A stretch of DNA of 36,263 nt from Aequorivita sp. (GTDB taxonomy: Bacteria; Bacteroidota; Bacteroidia; Flavobacteriales; Flavobacteriaceae): contig PAZL01000065.1 in NCBI GenBank assembly GCA_002715485.1, positions 1 through 36,263 of the forward strand, read 5' to 3'. The position numbers were made by a program, and so were the translations under genes. The notes beneath the pieces were generated by a model. That model was not told the origin of the DNA and searched no databases. It saw only the letters and a program-made list of their open reading frames with translations. Below are positions 1-9,800 of the stretch, in pieces (positions within the stretch are counted from its first letter, which is position 1; each line of letters starts with the position of its first letter).

Positions 1-56
1 GTCTTTCCCATTCCGGGACCTCCTGTAATAATAATAGCGTTTGATTTGTTTTCCAT
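1..56 (-). CDS. P-loop ATPase, N-terminal fragment (cut by window edge)
   Basis: Reading the minus strand from an ATG at 56-54 gives MENKSNAIIITGGPGMGKT and runs off the window. GGPGMGKT is a Walker A nucleotide-binding loop that follows a short hydrophobic beta strand (AIIIT), the usual start of an AAA-type ATPase or small kinase. Only 18 residues are visible, so the family cannot be fixed. The gene is divergent from the small gene that starts at 149. The P-loop is seen directly; the AAA_28-like ATPase suggestion is inference. Confidence 0.6.
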   Translation of the reverse strand, partial: MENKSNAIIITGGPGMGK

Positions 57-148
57 AGTTCTAATAATTATCTCCTTCATATTTTGATGAGGATGATTTC
101 TTTTACTCTTAATACTTTTGTTATTAATGTTGAATGATTTAAAAACGT

Positions 149-445
149 ATGATTATGTTGACAACGAATGATGTAGCCAAAGTTTATGATACGATCTTAA
201 GTATCCCTGGCATGAATGACACAGTGAAGATTGATTTAAGAATCTCACGTAAAAATGTGCTATTACTAAACCATGTAATTGAGCGTGGATTACTAGTGAA
301 AGATGATGAGGAAAACGAAGGACTTTTATCCAATATCCCTGATGAAAATCTGGAAGAATTGAAAATTATTGCCGGTCAGTATCTCGAAAAATCCGGACTT
401 ATTGAACTCAATGAAAAGTTGAATGAGTTAGGAAAAGGGAAGTAA
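149..445 (+). CDS. small hypothetical protein (98 aa)
   Basis: I do not recognise a named family. The product is acidic and soluble, with no signal peptide or membrane segment. Its residues 5-50 look like one compact helical domain (DVAKVYDTILSIPGMND, then KIDLRISRKNVLLL and HVIERGL), followed by an acidic linker and a C-terminal helix rich in Glu, Leu and Lys. Two ATG codons, at 149 and 155, are possible starts; the second gives MLTTNDV and is equally plausible. It stands alone, divergent from the ATPase fragment and convergent with the next small gene on the minus strand. Confidence 0.6.
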   Translation: MIMLTTNDVAKVYDTILSIPGMNDTVKIDLRISRKNVLLLNHVIERGLLVKDDEENEGLLSNIPDENLEELKIIAGQYLEKSGLIELNEKLNELGKGK

Positions 446-459
446 CGTATTCAGGCTGG

Positions 460-669
460 TTATTCGGTTATTCTGCCTTCTTCTTTTCTGATATTTTGAA
501 CCTTGTTGGCTATGAGCCAATCTTCAAATAAAGAATCATTAATGGGAGTAAATTTAATAAACTCTCCTGATGATAGTATTAAGGTAAAATCTTTTGCTAC
601 GGTAATGTATTTGAGGAGTTCTGAAGCTGAATAGTGAAATCCGGGAAAATGTTTGGCGGTGGTTTTCAT
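460..669 (-). CDS. small hypothetical protein (69 aa)
   Basis: Not recognised. It is a 69-residue soluble protein with an alternating hydrophobic pattern (FTLILSSGEFIKFTPIND) that suggests two or three beta strands, then a tryptophan-containing helix (LFEDWLIANKVQNIR). It converges with the 98-residue gene, with a 14-base gap between stop codons. It has normal codon use for the region and no obvious frameshift. A role cannot be assigned from sequence alone. Confidence 0.5.
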   Translation of the reverse strand: MKTTAKHFPGFHYSASELLKYITVAKDFTLILSSGEFIKFTPINDSLFEDWLIANKVQNIRKEEGRITE

Positions 670-993
670 GTCAATACTATTTTAGATTAATGCCGCCGAA
701 TAAAAGTAAACTAGGCAGCAACTTATAGCACTGAGGTCTTAGGAAACCCAACAACAATAAGTGCGTCCACGCAATGGCATAAACGTTCTTCACTTGTTGT
801 CCAGCTGTTATCGCAAGTTCCCAACTTTCAGTGCTGGACTCAAAGCAAAACTCTTCAAGAATATTCTAACTAAGATAGCTTTTTGAGCCTTAGATGAAAA
901 GGGAAATTTATACTTAATTATCTGAGCTATTTTGAATTAAAAATCTTCTAAGAATAAATGAATTAATAAAAATAAACTCCTTATATTTTAAGA
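670..993. repeat. non-coding stretch with nested inverted repeats
   Basis: No convincing gene is visible in these 324 bases. Between about 716 and 840 there are nested inverted repeats: GCACTGA at 728-734 pairs with TCAGTGC at 828-834, and GTCCAGC at 799-805 pairs with GCTGGAC at 833-839. An imperfect pair also lies between about 750-766 (CAACAACAATAAGTG) and 785-799 (CACTTGTTG). The size (about 120 bp) and the nested hairpins resemble the elements between the genes at 16-18 kb, but the GTTGGCAAC end motif is absent. The rest (840-993) is plain AT-rich sequence. Confidence 0.4.
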
Positions 994-1278
994 TTAATTT
1001 AAACGATCCAGAATTTTTATCATTTCTAAAAGGGTCCCTTTAGGCTCAATTTTCCCGTCCTCCCAATCTTTAATTTCCTCAACAACACTACTACCGGAAT
1101 ATACTGTCTTGATTTCTCCACTAAACGAAAATTCCTTTTCTCCTTTTTTATTAAATAGCATATTTAAAGTTTCACAGCATTTGTCTGCGGTCTGCTGAGT
1201 ATCAAAAATCAGGCTGGTCAAACGCTGTTTTTTGTAATAAATAATCAATTCTGCAACCGTTTTTTTATTTTCTTCCAT
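994..1278 (-). CDS. small hypothetical protein (94 aa)
   Basis: Not recognised. The product is soluble and mixed alpha/beta, beginning MEENKKTVAELIIYYKKQRL and ending in a helix (TLLEMIKILDRLN). Two adjacent cysteines (DKCCETLNML) lie near the middle; they have no metal-site spacing. It lies on the same strand as the DUF6904-like gene upstream (gap 166 bases), so the two could share a transcript, but the gap is large enough for a separate promoter. Confidence 0.5.
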   Translation of the reverse strand: MEENKKTVAELIIYYKKQRLTSLIFDTQQTADKCCETLNMLFNKKGEKEFSFSGEIKTVYSGSSVVEEIKDWEDGKIEPKGTLLEMIKILDRLN

Positions 1279-1444
1279 CTTAATTTCTATTAAAATTTAA
1301 CCTGATATATTCAACATTAAGTTACTTTAATCTTATTTACTTATTTCTCACAACTTTAAATTTAAGAACCTTAAATGCAGCTTTAGATGGTTTTAAGATT
1401 TTCAAAATCAATTCTGTCTGAAGAGCTGCTTTTTTACTTAACGA

Positions 1445-2107
1445 TTACCAAACTATTTCAGGATAATCATCAAAATTTAATTCTTCTATATTACAGCCTA
1501 ATTCCTTGGCCCTGCTTACCATATCAGACTTCCACATCTTATAGGCTGGCGAAAGTTGGGTATAAGCAATTAACAAATCTGGTATTCCGCGAAATCTTCT
1601 TTTTCCCGGTGTTTTGCTCAAATATTCTATATTAATACCCTGCAGCACTAAAAAAACCAGGTCATTATTTATATCAATTCTTTGCCCTATGAAATTTTGA
1701 ATTTGTTGTGCGCCCTGCGGATCATAATCAAATAAGGCTTTTCTACAATTATATTCCAGGATATAGAGGTTTGCCTGATCCAGGGCATCCAACACTACAT
1801 AACCTGCATTATAGCGAAGGACGGAAATTAAATAAAGGAAGTCTGTCCATAGGTATCTAAAGCCAAAGTATTCAACCTTATTCTCCGAATCAAAAACAAA
1901 ATTTTCTTTCAACCTGGAATGCTGGAAAGCTTTACGAAGCTCATAAGCAAAGCCCATTATTATATCTGATTGCCCCTTCTCTTCCTTTTTATATTCATTT
2001 AGCCTCTCCCCTATTTTGTGAATGGTTTCATACAAGCTTGTTAAGTCACCGTAATCACCCCATAATTCTATTCCTGCCCCTTTCCTGGTTGGATTACTTT
2101 GAAACAT
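1445..2107 (-). CDS. DUF6904-like protein (220 aa)
   Basis: The sequence matches my memory of the DUF6904 pattern: an opening GxGIELWGDYxDLxxLYETIH, then MGFAYELRKA, an aromatic-rich segment (FGFRYLWTDFLYLISVLRYN), a Lys/Arg-rich turn (GKRRFRGIPDLL) and a closing EELNFDDYPEIVW. The function of that family is unknown to me. The frame is open back to 2161, but the extra 18 residues are lysine-rich and unlike the family, so the internal ATG at 2107 (MFQSNPTRKGAGIEL) is preferred. No signal peptide or membrane segment is present. It is divergent from the small reading frames starting at 2198. Confidence 0.6.
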   Translation of the reverse strand: MFQSNPTRKGAGIELWGDYGDLTSLYETIHKIGERLNEYKKEEKGQSDIIMGFAYELRKAFQHSRLKENFVFDSENKVEYFGFRYLWTDFLYLISVLRYNAGYVVLDALDQANLYILEYNCRKALFDYDPQGAQQIQNFIGQRIDINNDLVFLVLQGINIEYLSKTPGKRRFRGIPDLLIAYTQLSPAYKMWKSDMVSRAKELGCNIEELNFDDYPEIVW

Positions 2108-2197
2108 AAATAAACATTTTAATTTTGTATTCTTTTTTTCAAATATCAGTATTTTAATCAATTTAGTATATTTAGTAATACCAAATTTTCAATAATT

Positions 2198-2335
2198 GTG
2201 GAAGAGCAGGGAGCATTTAAAGAAGTACAATTTCACGATGAATTCAGGAAAGAGATCATTGACAAATTACTTGAATTACACCGTCAATTAGTTTTACTCG
2301 AATACCTTGAAAAGGGATCAGAATGCCAGTTTTGA
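2198..2335 (+). CDS. short reading frame, helical 45-aa protein
   Basis: From a GTG at 2198 the plus strand encodes 45 codons ending TGA at 2333-2335. The product is an amphipathic helix with a regular charge pattern (FHDEFRKEIIDKLLELHRQL, then VLLEYLEK), which looks like true coding sequence rather than chance. The start is uncertain because the frame stays open upstream. It overlaps the next reading frame by 13 bases, the usual sign of translational coupling. It could be a small gene or the first part of a frameshifted gene. No family is recognised. Confidence 0.4.
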   Translation: MEEQGAFKEVQFHDEFRKEIIDKLLELHRQLVLLEYLEKGSECQF

Positions 2336-2460
2336 GAAAGATAGCGATTCTTCGTGAATTTTTTTGGAATTCAGATAATGAAGATCTTGAGTACATATAT
2401 AATATGGAGAGGTTCATGGAAAAACTTAAAATTTATGAGTCATTCCCTAAATGGTCTTAA
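2323..2460 (+). CDS. short reading frame overlapping the previous one (45 aa)
   Basis: An ATG at 2323 opens a second 45-codon frame that overlaps the end of the preceding frame by 13 bases and ends TAA at 2458-2460. The product (MPVLRKIAILREFFWNSD, then a helical acidic/basic segment with MERFMEKLKIYESFPKWS) is again protein-like, with well-spaced hydrophobic and charged residues. The equal length and overlap suggest a two-gene unit or one protein split by a frameshift. Function unknown. The 97 bases after it, up to the end of hsdR, carry only a GTAAATATTTAC palindrome at 2522-2533. Confidence 0.4.
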   Translation: MPVLRKIAILREFFWNSDNEDLEYIYNMERFMEKLKIYESFPKWS

Positions 2461-2557
2461 CGAAAGCCATAGTAATACAAATTCAATAAATTTTTATAGC
2501 GTATTTTTACTATTTGAGCGGGTAAATATTTACACTGTTATTGCTAAGCCTTAAAAT

Positions 2558-5500
2558 TTAGGGATTTCTCTGAGCAGGTCTATTCTTCTTAAAATTTTCA
2601 GCCTGTTCAAAGATTTCTTCATAAACCTCGTCTCGTTCCACCGGGGGATAACCGTGTTCGTCGAGTAATAAGATAAGCCCGACTTTTAAAGCAGATTTGA
2701 TGTCATTTCTTTTGCTCCAGTCCGGAAATTTTGCCTGTTCATCCACCAAATCTTTTACTGCTTTTGAAAGCTCGATAAGCTTATTTTCAGGATATTGAAA
2801 GTCATATTTTATACATAGTTCTTTTAAAATGTCGTAGAAAGCTTTTTCCTCAAAATCAATTCCCAGCTTTTCCCCGGCCGAAAACTCTTGTTGTACCTGC
2901 CAGATAAGATCGGTAAGCTGTTCCGCCATTTCTTCATAAACTTCACTGCGTAATACATCTCCTTTCCGTTCATTATACCTGGAGACCAGGCCTTCCATCT
3001 TCCTGGAAAAATCAACTCCTTTTACCTTGTTCACCTTCTTTATCTCATCAATGGCCCTGACCAATAATTGCTGTAAAAGTTTGATTTTTGTATTGGGCAA
3101 TTTGATTTTATCAATTTTTGCCAAATAATCTTCATCAAATATATCCTGCTCACTATTGGTTTGGTCACCCATTTTAAAAATCTCCTCCACTCCTTCACTT
3201 GCCAAAGCATTTTTGATCATTTCCCTTACTTTGGCGTTCATCTGGGCCGTGTCCGGGGCATTCCCTTTTGTAAGCTTAAAGACTATCGACTTTATAGCCA
3301 GGTAAAAATGAGTGTAATCGCGTTCTTCCTGAGTTAACTTTTCACTTCCCGCGCAAATATCATAGGCGGCTTTCAGGCGTTTCACCAAATTCATAAAGCG
3401 TGTTTCCTGCTCTTTGGTTTGCTGTACGTATTCAACGGCCTGGTTAAGGTTGTTCAATTGACTTACTGGATCACTCCGGAAATAATCGGAACTGTCAAAT
3501 TTGTGGAAAATCCTGGCCAGTAAATCCAGGTGGTCCCTTACTATTTTCAGGGACCTTTCAATATCTTCGAAATTTTGCCGCTCACCCTTATTGTATTTGG
3601 CAAGTGCTAAATTCATTTGTTTTTTAATACCAATATAATCTACTACCAGTCCTTTGTTTTTACCCTGGAACTTCCGGTTTACCCGCGAAATCGTCTGGAT
3701 AAGGTTATGCTGCTGGATGGGTTTATCAATATAGATACTATCTAAAAACGGAACATCGAAACCGGTGAGCCACATATCGACTACAATAGCAATTTTAAAA
3801 TTCGATTTCTCATTTTTAAATTGACGGTCCAGCTCTTTCCGGTACTCTTTTGTACCTAACAAATCATACATTTCTTTGGGATCGTCTTTTCCCCTTGTCA
3901 TGATCATCTTTATCCGCTCAATAGGCTTAAGCTGCTTCCTGTCTTTTTCGGTTAATTCGGCACCTTCTTCTGCTTTTCTGATCTTTGCCCACTCCGGCCT
4001 TAGTTCTATGATGTTTTTATAAAGGTCGTAAGCTATTTCGCGATTACTACAAACAAAAATTGCTTTTCCTTTTACGGTAGCACCTTCCTTCAGCCTTTTC
4101 TCATAATGCTGGACAAAATCTTCTGCTATGGCCTGTAAACGATCGGGATCACCCAGAATGGCATTCATGTTTGCCGACTGCTTTTTACTATCTTCCACCT
4201 GGTACTCATTGGCCCCTTCTTCCTCAGCAACACGATAATAGTCTTCAATTTTTTGTAATTCCCTATTTTCAAGGGCCACTCTGGCCGATCTTCCTTCATA
4301 TACAATACGAACGGTGATCTCGTCTTTTACCGATTCTGTCATGGTATACTCATCTACTACTTTTCCAAATACATCTAAAGTAGCATCTATTGGCGTTCCG
4401 GTAAAGCCTACAAACGTGGCGTTAGGCAGAGAATCGTGAAGGTATTTGGCAAAGCCGAAAGTTTTCTGAACTCCTTTCTCAGTGATCTTTATTTTCTGGT
4501 CAAGATTGGTCTGGCTCCGGTGAGCCTCATCAGATATACAAATTACGTTGCTTCTATTGGTAAGTAATTCTGTGTCTTCCGTAAACTTATGTATGGTGGT
4601 AAGGAATACGCCGCCACTTTCCCTTCCCCTGATTCGTTTCCGAAGATCTGCACGGCTTTCCACACTTGCGATGGCATCATCGCCAATAAAGGCTTTCGCA
4701 TTGGTAAATAGTGCCGCAAGCTGGTCATCCAGATCAGTCCTGTCTGTAATCAGAATAATGGTAGGGCTTTCAAAATGGCTGCTTTTCATTAAAAGCCTTG
4801 TCAAGAAAAGCATCGTATAACTCTTTCCGGAACCGGTGGCTCCAAAGTAGGTGCCTCCTTTTCCGTTTCCAGCCGGTTTCTGGGCTTTCTGAATATTCTC
4901 AAATAAAGCCCGCGCCGCATAATATTGTGGATAACGGCACACGATCTTTTCATCCTTCTTGGAGCTGTCCGGTAAATAAATAAAGTTTTTAATGATGTCC
5001 CGAAGCCTGTTTTGATGCAGCATCCCCTGAATAAGAGTAAACATGCTATCGATGCCATCAACGTCCCTGCCTGACGGCGAGGCAGGCTTTGTCAGTCCTG
5101 CGATTCTGCGCCAGGCATAGAAGAATTCGTAAGGGGCAAAAAAGGAACCTGCTTTGGTATTTACGCCATCGCTGATCACACAAAATGCGTTATACTTGAA
5201 AAGTTCAGGTATATCTCTCTCATAACGAACGGTCAGCTGAATATAAGCGTCATAAATGCTGGTATTTTCCTGAATTGCGGTTTTGAATTCGAAAACCACC
5301 ACCGGAATTCCGTTAATATAAAGTATCCCGTCTGGAATACGTTTTTGGGTTCCGGTAATTTCCAGCTGGTTGACAAATTTATAAGTGTTTTTGTTCTCTG
5401 CGGAATAATCAATTAAATAGATCCAGATGTCTTTTTGGGAACGATCTTCCCGCTTTAGCGAAAAACCATCCGAAAGCATTTGCATAAACTCTTTGTTGCT

Positions 5501-5737
5501 TTCATAGAGGACTGAAGCCGGAAGGGTTTTGAGCCTAAGAATAATGGATTCCACTTCATTTTTGGTGATCTCGTTTTCCCGGTACCTTGTCATCAAAAAT
5601 TTCCGAAGGTCACTTTCAATGAGCACTTCATCTTCCTTTCGGGATATGCTGCCTCCCAATTGATGCTGATAACCTTCCTGTTCCAGCTGCGTGGCAAAAA
5701 CGCTTTCCAGTTGTGCTTCGGTAAACTTTTTATTCAT
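2558..5737 (-). CDS. hsdR: type I restriction enzyme, R (nuclease/translocase) subunit
   Basis: This is the motor and nuclease of a type I restriction complex, which pumps DNA and cuts unmodified DNA far from the recognition site. The N-terminal nuclease domain shows PD at 135-136 and EFK at 150-152, the PD-(D/E)XK signature. The superfamily 2 helicase has Walker A GATGSGKS (299-306), DEAH (403-406), GFTGTP (444-449) and the late arginine motif QTISRVNRKF. A helical C-terminal region follows, as in EcoEI-type R subunits. The length of 1059 residues is normal and the gene looks intact. It is the last gene of the operon, starting 11 bases after the YhcG-like gene. A perfect palindrome (5066-5086) is embedded in frame at about residues 218-224. 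Confidence 0.96.
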   Translation of the reverse strand: MNKKFTEAQLESVFATQLEQEGYQHQLGGSISRKEDEVLIESDLRKFLMTRYRENEITKNEVESIILRLKTLPASVLYESNKEFMQMLSDGFSLKREDRSQKDIWIYLIDYSAENKNTYKFVNQLEITGTQKRIPDGILYINGIPVVVFEFKTAIQENTSIYDAYIQLTVRYERDIPELFKYNAFCVISDGVNTKAGSFFAPYEFFYAWRRIAGLTKPASPSGRDVDGIDSMFTLIQGMLHQNRLRDIIKNFIYLPDSSKKDEKIVCRYPQYYAARALFENIQKAQKPAGNGKGGTYFGATGSGKSYTMLFLTRLLMKSSHFESPTIILITDRTDLDDQLAALFTNAKAFIGDDAIASVESRADLRKRIRGRESGGVFLTTIHKFTEDTELLTNRSNVICISDEAHRSQTNLDQKIKITEKGVQKTFGFAKYLHDSLPNATFVGFTGTPIDATLDVFGKVVDEYTMTESVKDEITVRIVYEGRSARVALENRELQKIEDYYRVAEEEGANEYQVEDSKKQSANMNAILGDPDRLQAIAEDFVQHYEKRLKEGATVKGKAIFVCSNREIAYDLYKNIIELRPEWAKIRKAEEGAELTEKDRKQLKPIERIKMIMTRGKDDPKEMYDLLGTKEYRKELDRQFKNEKSNFKIAIVVDMWLTGFDVPFLDSIYIDKPIQQHNLIQTISRVNRKFQGKNKGLVVDYIGIKKQMNLALAKYNKGERQNFEDIERSLKIVRDHLDLLARIFHKFDSSDYFRSDPVSQLNNLNQAVEYVQQTKEQETRFMNLVKRLKAAYDICAGSEKLTQEERDYTHFYLAIKSIVFKLTKGNAPDTAQMNAKVREMIKNALASEGVEEIFKMGDQTNSEQDIFDEDYLAKIDKIKLPNTKIKLLQQLLVRAIDEIKKVNKVKGVDFSRKMEGLVSRYNERKGDVLRSEVYEEMAEQLTDLIWQVQQEFSAGEKLGIDFEEKAFYDILKELCIKYDFQYPENKLIELSKAVKDLVDEQAKFPDWSKRNDIKSALKVGLILLLDEHGYPPVERDEVYEEIFEQAENFKKNRPAQRNP
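5066..5086. repeat. GC-rich palindrome inside hsdR
   Basis: CCTGCCT (5066-5072) and AGGCAGG (5080-5086) form perfect 7-bp arms around a 7-bp loop. The block is much richer in GC than its surroundings and encodes PASPSGR in the linker between the nuclease and helicase domains, without breaking the frame. It resembles the short palindromic REP-like repeats scattered in flavobacterial genomes, but only one copy is visible here, so membership of a repeat family is inference. Confidence 0.55.
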
Positions 5738-5748
5738 TCCTGCCTGGT

Positions 5749-6753
5749 TTATTGTAATTTTTTCTGGGCTATACGTTCCCGCGCTGCGACCAGAGCGTGA
5801 TGTATTTTTTGTTCCAGTTCTTTTTTTGGTGGCAACTCTGTCCAGTATTCGGCGACCATGATCCCGTTTTTGTCCATTTCTAAAAGTTCTATTTGTTCTG
5901 AACTGGCTTCAGCACATAATATTAACCCGATAGGGTATTCTTCCCCGTTTTGTTTTTCGTATTTATTAAGCCATTTAAGGTAAAGTTCCATTTGCCCTTT
6001 ATATGCCGCTTTAAATTTGCCTATTTTCAATTCGACGGCTACCAGCCGTTTTAATTTCCTGTGATAGAAAAGCAGGTCCAGATAAAAATCTTCCCCGTCT
6101 ATGATCATTCGCTTTTGGCGTTCAATAAAAGCAAATCCTTTCCCGAGTTCCAGGATAAAATATTCCAGTTCTTTTAAAATGGTGGCTTCCAGGTCATTTT
6201 CAAGATAACCTTCTTTTAAACCTAAGAAATCCAGGAAATATGGGTCTTTAAAACTATGTTGCATGTCTGTGCCGGAACGTGACAACTGACTGTTGGCAAT
6301 TTCTTTGCGCTCAAAAGCTTTTCGTTCTATTTGCTTCCGGGTTTCCCTTACACTCCAGCCTTCTTCTGCTATCTGGCGAGCATAAAAATTCCTGGTTTCT
6401 TTGCTTTTTATGGGGAATAGTTCCACAAAATGGGACCAGCTTAATTGTCTTGATAGTGAACCCACGATTTGAATATCGGGATAGATCTCGGCAAATTGCA
6501 TCATTCTTCTTACATTTCGGGTCCCAAAGCTATTCCCGTAACGCTTTTTTAATTGTGACGACACCGTTGTCACAATGTTTTTGCCATAATCTGCCCGTTC
6601 ATTTTGCAGGATTTCCTCATTTATACGTTTGCCTACCTCCCAAAACACCAAAGTCATGGTACTGTTTACCTGTACCGCGATTTGGTGTTTCCCCTGTTCT
6701 ATAAGCTGACTTAGCTCTTCTACCAGGTTATGTTGTAGGCTATTTTTATTCAT
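5749..6753 (-). CDS. YhcG-like (DUF1016) PD-(D/E)XK nuclease-domain protein
   Basis: The 334-residue protein has the two-part YhcG/DUF1016 layout. The N-terminal helical domain (about 10-160) contains VFWEVGKRI, RNVRRMMQFAEIYP and QLSWSHFVELF. The C-terminal nuclease-fold domain (about 165-330) contains DLLFYH (D226), VAVELK (E241 and K243) and a glutamine at 254 (GQMELYLKWL), matching the D-ExK-Q residues of the fold. Members are often found beside type I restriction genes, and their exact role is not settled. It sits between the NTPase gene and hsdR, 11 bases before hsdR, so the two are almost certainly co-expressed. No signal peptide or membrane segment. Confidence 0.9.
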   Translation of the reverse strand: MNKNSLQHNLVEELSQLIEQGKHQIAVQVNSTMTLVFWEVGKRINEEILQNERADYGKNIVTTVSSQLKKRYGNSFGTRNVRRMMQFAEIYPDIQIVGSLSRQLSWSHFVELFPIKSKETRNFYARQIAEEGWSVRETRKQIERKAFERKEIANSQLSRSGTDMQHSFKDPYFLDFLGLKEGYLENDLEATILKELEYFILELGKGFAFIERQKRMIIDGEDFYLDLLFYHRKLKRLVAVELKIGKFKAAYKGQMELYLKWLNKYEKQNGEEYPIGLILCAEASSEQIELLEMDKNGIMVAEYWTELPPKKELEQKIHHALVAARERIAQKKLQ

Positions 6754-6815
6754 GTTCTATTTATCTTGTGCTATAGGAAAGCGGTTAGATTATCATTGGA
6801 TTTTATAAATATGGT

Positions 6816-9800
6816 TTATTTTCTAAAGGTTGTAACTTGAATAAGATCTTTTTTTGGTTTGATTTTAGATATCTTGCCTTCTTGTTTTAGATATTTAAAA
6901 AAATTGAATAAAAGGTCAGATTTTTCAAAGTATGGCATTGGACCTTTTTCATTTAACTCTTTAAAATTTCCTCCTAAAGAAGTTAAAAATTCATTAATGA
7001 ACTCTCTATTGAATAAATTACTCTTTCGGTTAAATATATAAATCTTATTATCCAAACTTAAATTAGATTCTAGTAATACACTGGAAATTAATTTTATAGA
7101 TTCGCTGAAATTTGAATCCTCTAAGATCAAATTACCAAGCGTAGTTAAGCTCTTACTATCAGAAATATAGATGGATTCATCCAAATTTTCTATTAATTTT
7201 TTCTTATTAGAAATGGAGAAATCAGAATGCCCTAATAAAGAATTCACATCTTCTGCATTCAAACGTATTTCCCTAATTAAATCAAAGAAAAAAGTTGTGT
7301 TATTTTCAATTAGCGTTAAGTGTAGCGGTTTAAAATTCTCTCTTAAACGATTATAATTTTTAATTGTAAAAGAGAGTTTATCTTTATTTACTAAAGATTT
7401 TACTTTATCATAATGGAGAGATTCAAAGTTTAAATCCTTAAAATTTACTGGAAAACTATTTAAATATTTTTGATAAAAATCTAAACTTACATTTTCATTA
7501 AGAATAAAATTTCTAATAAACTTTTTTAATTCATCATTTCCACTAGGTTTTAATTTTTCTTCTATTAATTCTTTAAAATTGTTTTCACTATTAAGAAATT
7601 TATTTAGGTGGTCTTCAAACTGACCGTTTGTTTTGTTATAAAAATAAAGTATGTTCTTCCAACTAGGAATTAATTTTCCTTCTTCCAAAATAAAATGTAT
7701 CATTTCTTCTGATATCAATTCATTTGGATCAATAATTTTAGTGTCAACTTTTTTAACGACAGCTTTCCTATATTGTAAAGTCACATGATCATTATTTAGA
7801 AGGCTAATTAAAGTATCTTCTCTTTCTTGAGAATTTTCAGGTATTTCTAAAAACACATTTTTCACATAAGTATTAATATAACTTTGAATGTATTCAATTA
7901 AAGAATCACATTCTGAATTTAAAATAGCTGAATAGTTACTTTTATTAAATTCGTCTTGACTGAAGTTTCCAAAATTTTTCATCATCAATTCAATCATCGG
8001 AATATTTATACCATAGTGGTCATTCTCATAAATAAAATCTTTCACTTTTTCTGTTGCGCCAGTGAAGTCCACATTTTGAAACTTAATTTTTAATTCCTTT
8101 ATTATTTGTATCAGCTTCTCAACATCAAAAATTAAATTCAGGAATTCAGAATTAGTTTCAATGTCATTTTTTAGTTGTGATTTCTCTGAAATTATTTTTA
8201 AATCATCAATTTCGGCATAATTTAAAATCAGTTTCAAATATTCGATTTTTTCATCTTCATCAAGAGAAGAATGATTATTTAAGGAATTCCAAATATTCGG
8301 CCACCTTTTACACAGTAAATAAATAAACTTCTCTATTTTTTTTCCAACTTTAATATAACCTCTAAAAAAATTAACTGAAATTTCAGATTCATTAGCTATA
8401 AGGATAAATGTCTGTTTTTTTTTCTCCGTAAAATCATCGTTTTCAATTAAATGATCAACTAAATCATAGTTTAAGATTACACTTTTTTGAAATTCATACA
8501 CTCCGATTTCATTTATTAGGTTACTTAAATTATCCAGATGGTAATCAAATTCGGTTTGATCTTCATTTCTAACATTTGATAAGAATCGAAAATCCTTTTC
8601 AGAAATACTGCCGGGGTAGAAATAAGATATGTAATCTAAGTAATCTTCAGCAATATATCCCTCTCTCAAAAACATTGATATAAGTTGCTCCTGTTTACTC
8701 TTTGATTCTAATAATATTTCTTTTTGATTGATTAAATATTTAATTTTTTTACCCCTGACGGATATTTTATCCTTTTCTAATTCTTTAATTTTTCCTCTTA
8801 GATTTTCCAGTTCATCTGAACTCTTTTTTTGGATTAGTTTTTTCTTTTGCTCGTAAGATTCAAAATCATCAACTTTATCCTCAATTTCCTGAAAACTTAT
8901 TTTTTTACTTTGTGTATAATTAGCTTGATAATAATATTCAACATTATTTAATTTTATAAGCTTTTCGAAATTATCATCCTTTCGCATTTCTGAAAGTGGT
9001 ATTTTTTTATTTTCAATTTTAAATGCACTGAAATCCTGAAAGTTATTAATATATTCTAAAAGATAAATACTCTTTAACTGGTCTAACGTTTGTGGGAAAA
9101 TTGTGATTATTTTTTCAATCTCATTCTTATATGCAAGAAGTTTCTGATCAATTTCTTTAAGTTTCGATTCTAACCATTCTTTTTTATTCTTTGTTAAAAT
9201 TTGAAACAAAAGTCCTTTTCCTTTGGCTAATAAAACAAAATCTTTTGGATGCTTATTTTTATAGACAATTATGGCAAAAAGTTTATCTAAAAATTCGCTA
9301 GTATGTATTTGATAGTAGACATGAAACTCATTAACAATATTATAAAGTAATCTCATATCGTCTATGTAATAAGCAATCTGGTTAATTAGATCTGATGAAA
9401 TTTGATATCCCAGATTCTTTACTGCGTTAGCTAATTGCACATTAGAATTTGAAAAATTAATTACGGGTATAACTGGAATTATAAAATCGAAAAATTTTAC
9501 TCTATCATCATCAGTAAACATTTCATCCCTAACAGCATACACAAATACCACCTCACGATTAATTGCTTTAGAATTATTAATAAGTAGATTGATTTCTCTA
9601 AGTTTAGTGAAAATTTCTGTTTGTTGAAAACGATCCAAATCTTCAATAATAACCACATTGTATTTTGTTTCCCCAAAGAAGTATAAAATTTCATCCAAAT
9701 GATTATTGAGTATAGATTTGTCAACTTTTTCCGCTACCTGTATTTCAATATTTTGGAAATTTAGCTTACTTATTGTAAGCTTTTGGGCGAATTCTATTAT

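Noticed and set aside
2522..2533. Palindrome GTAAATATTTAC downstream of hsdR as a terminator
   Set aside because: It is AT-only in the stem centre with no following T-run on the minus strand, so it is not a credible terminator.
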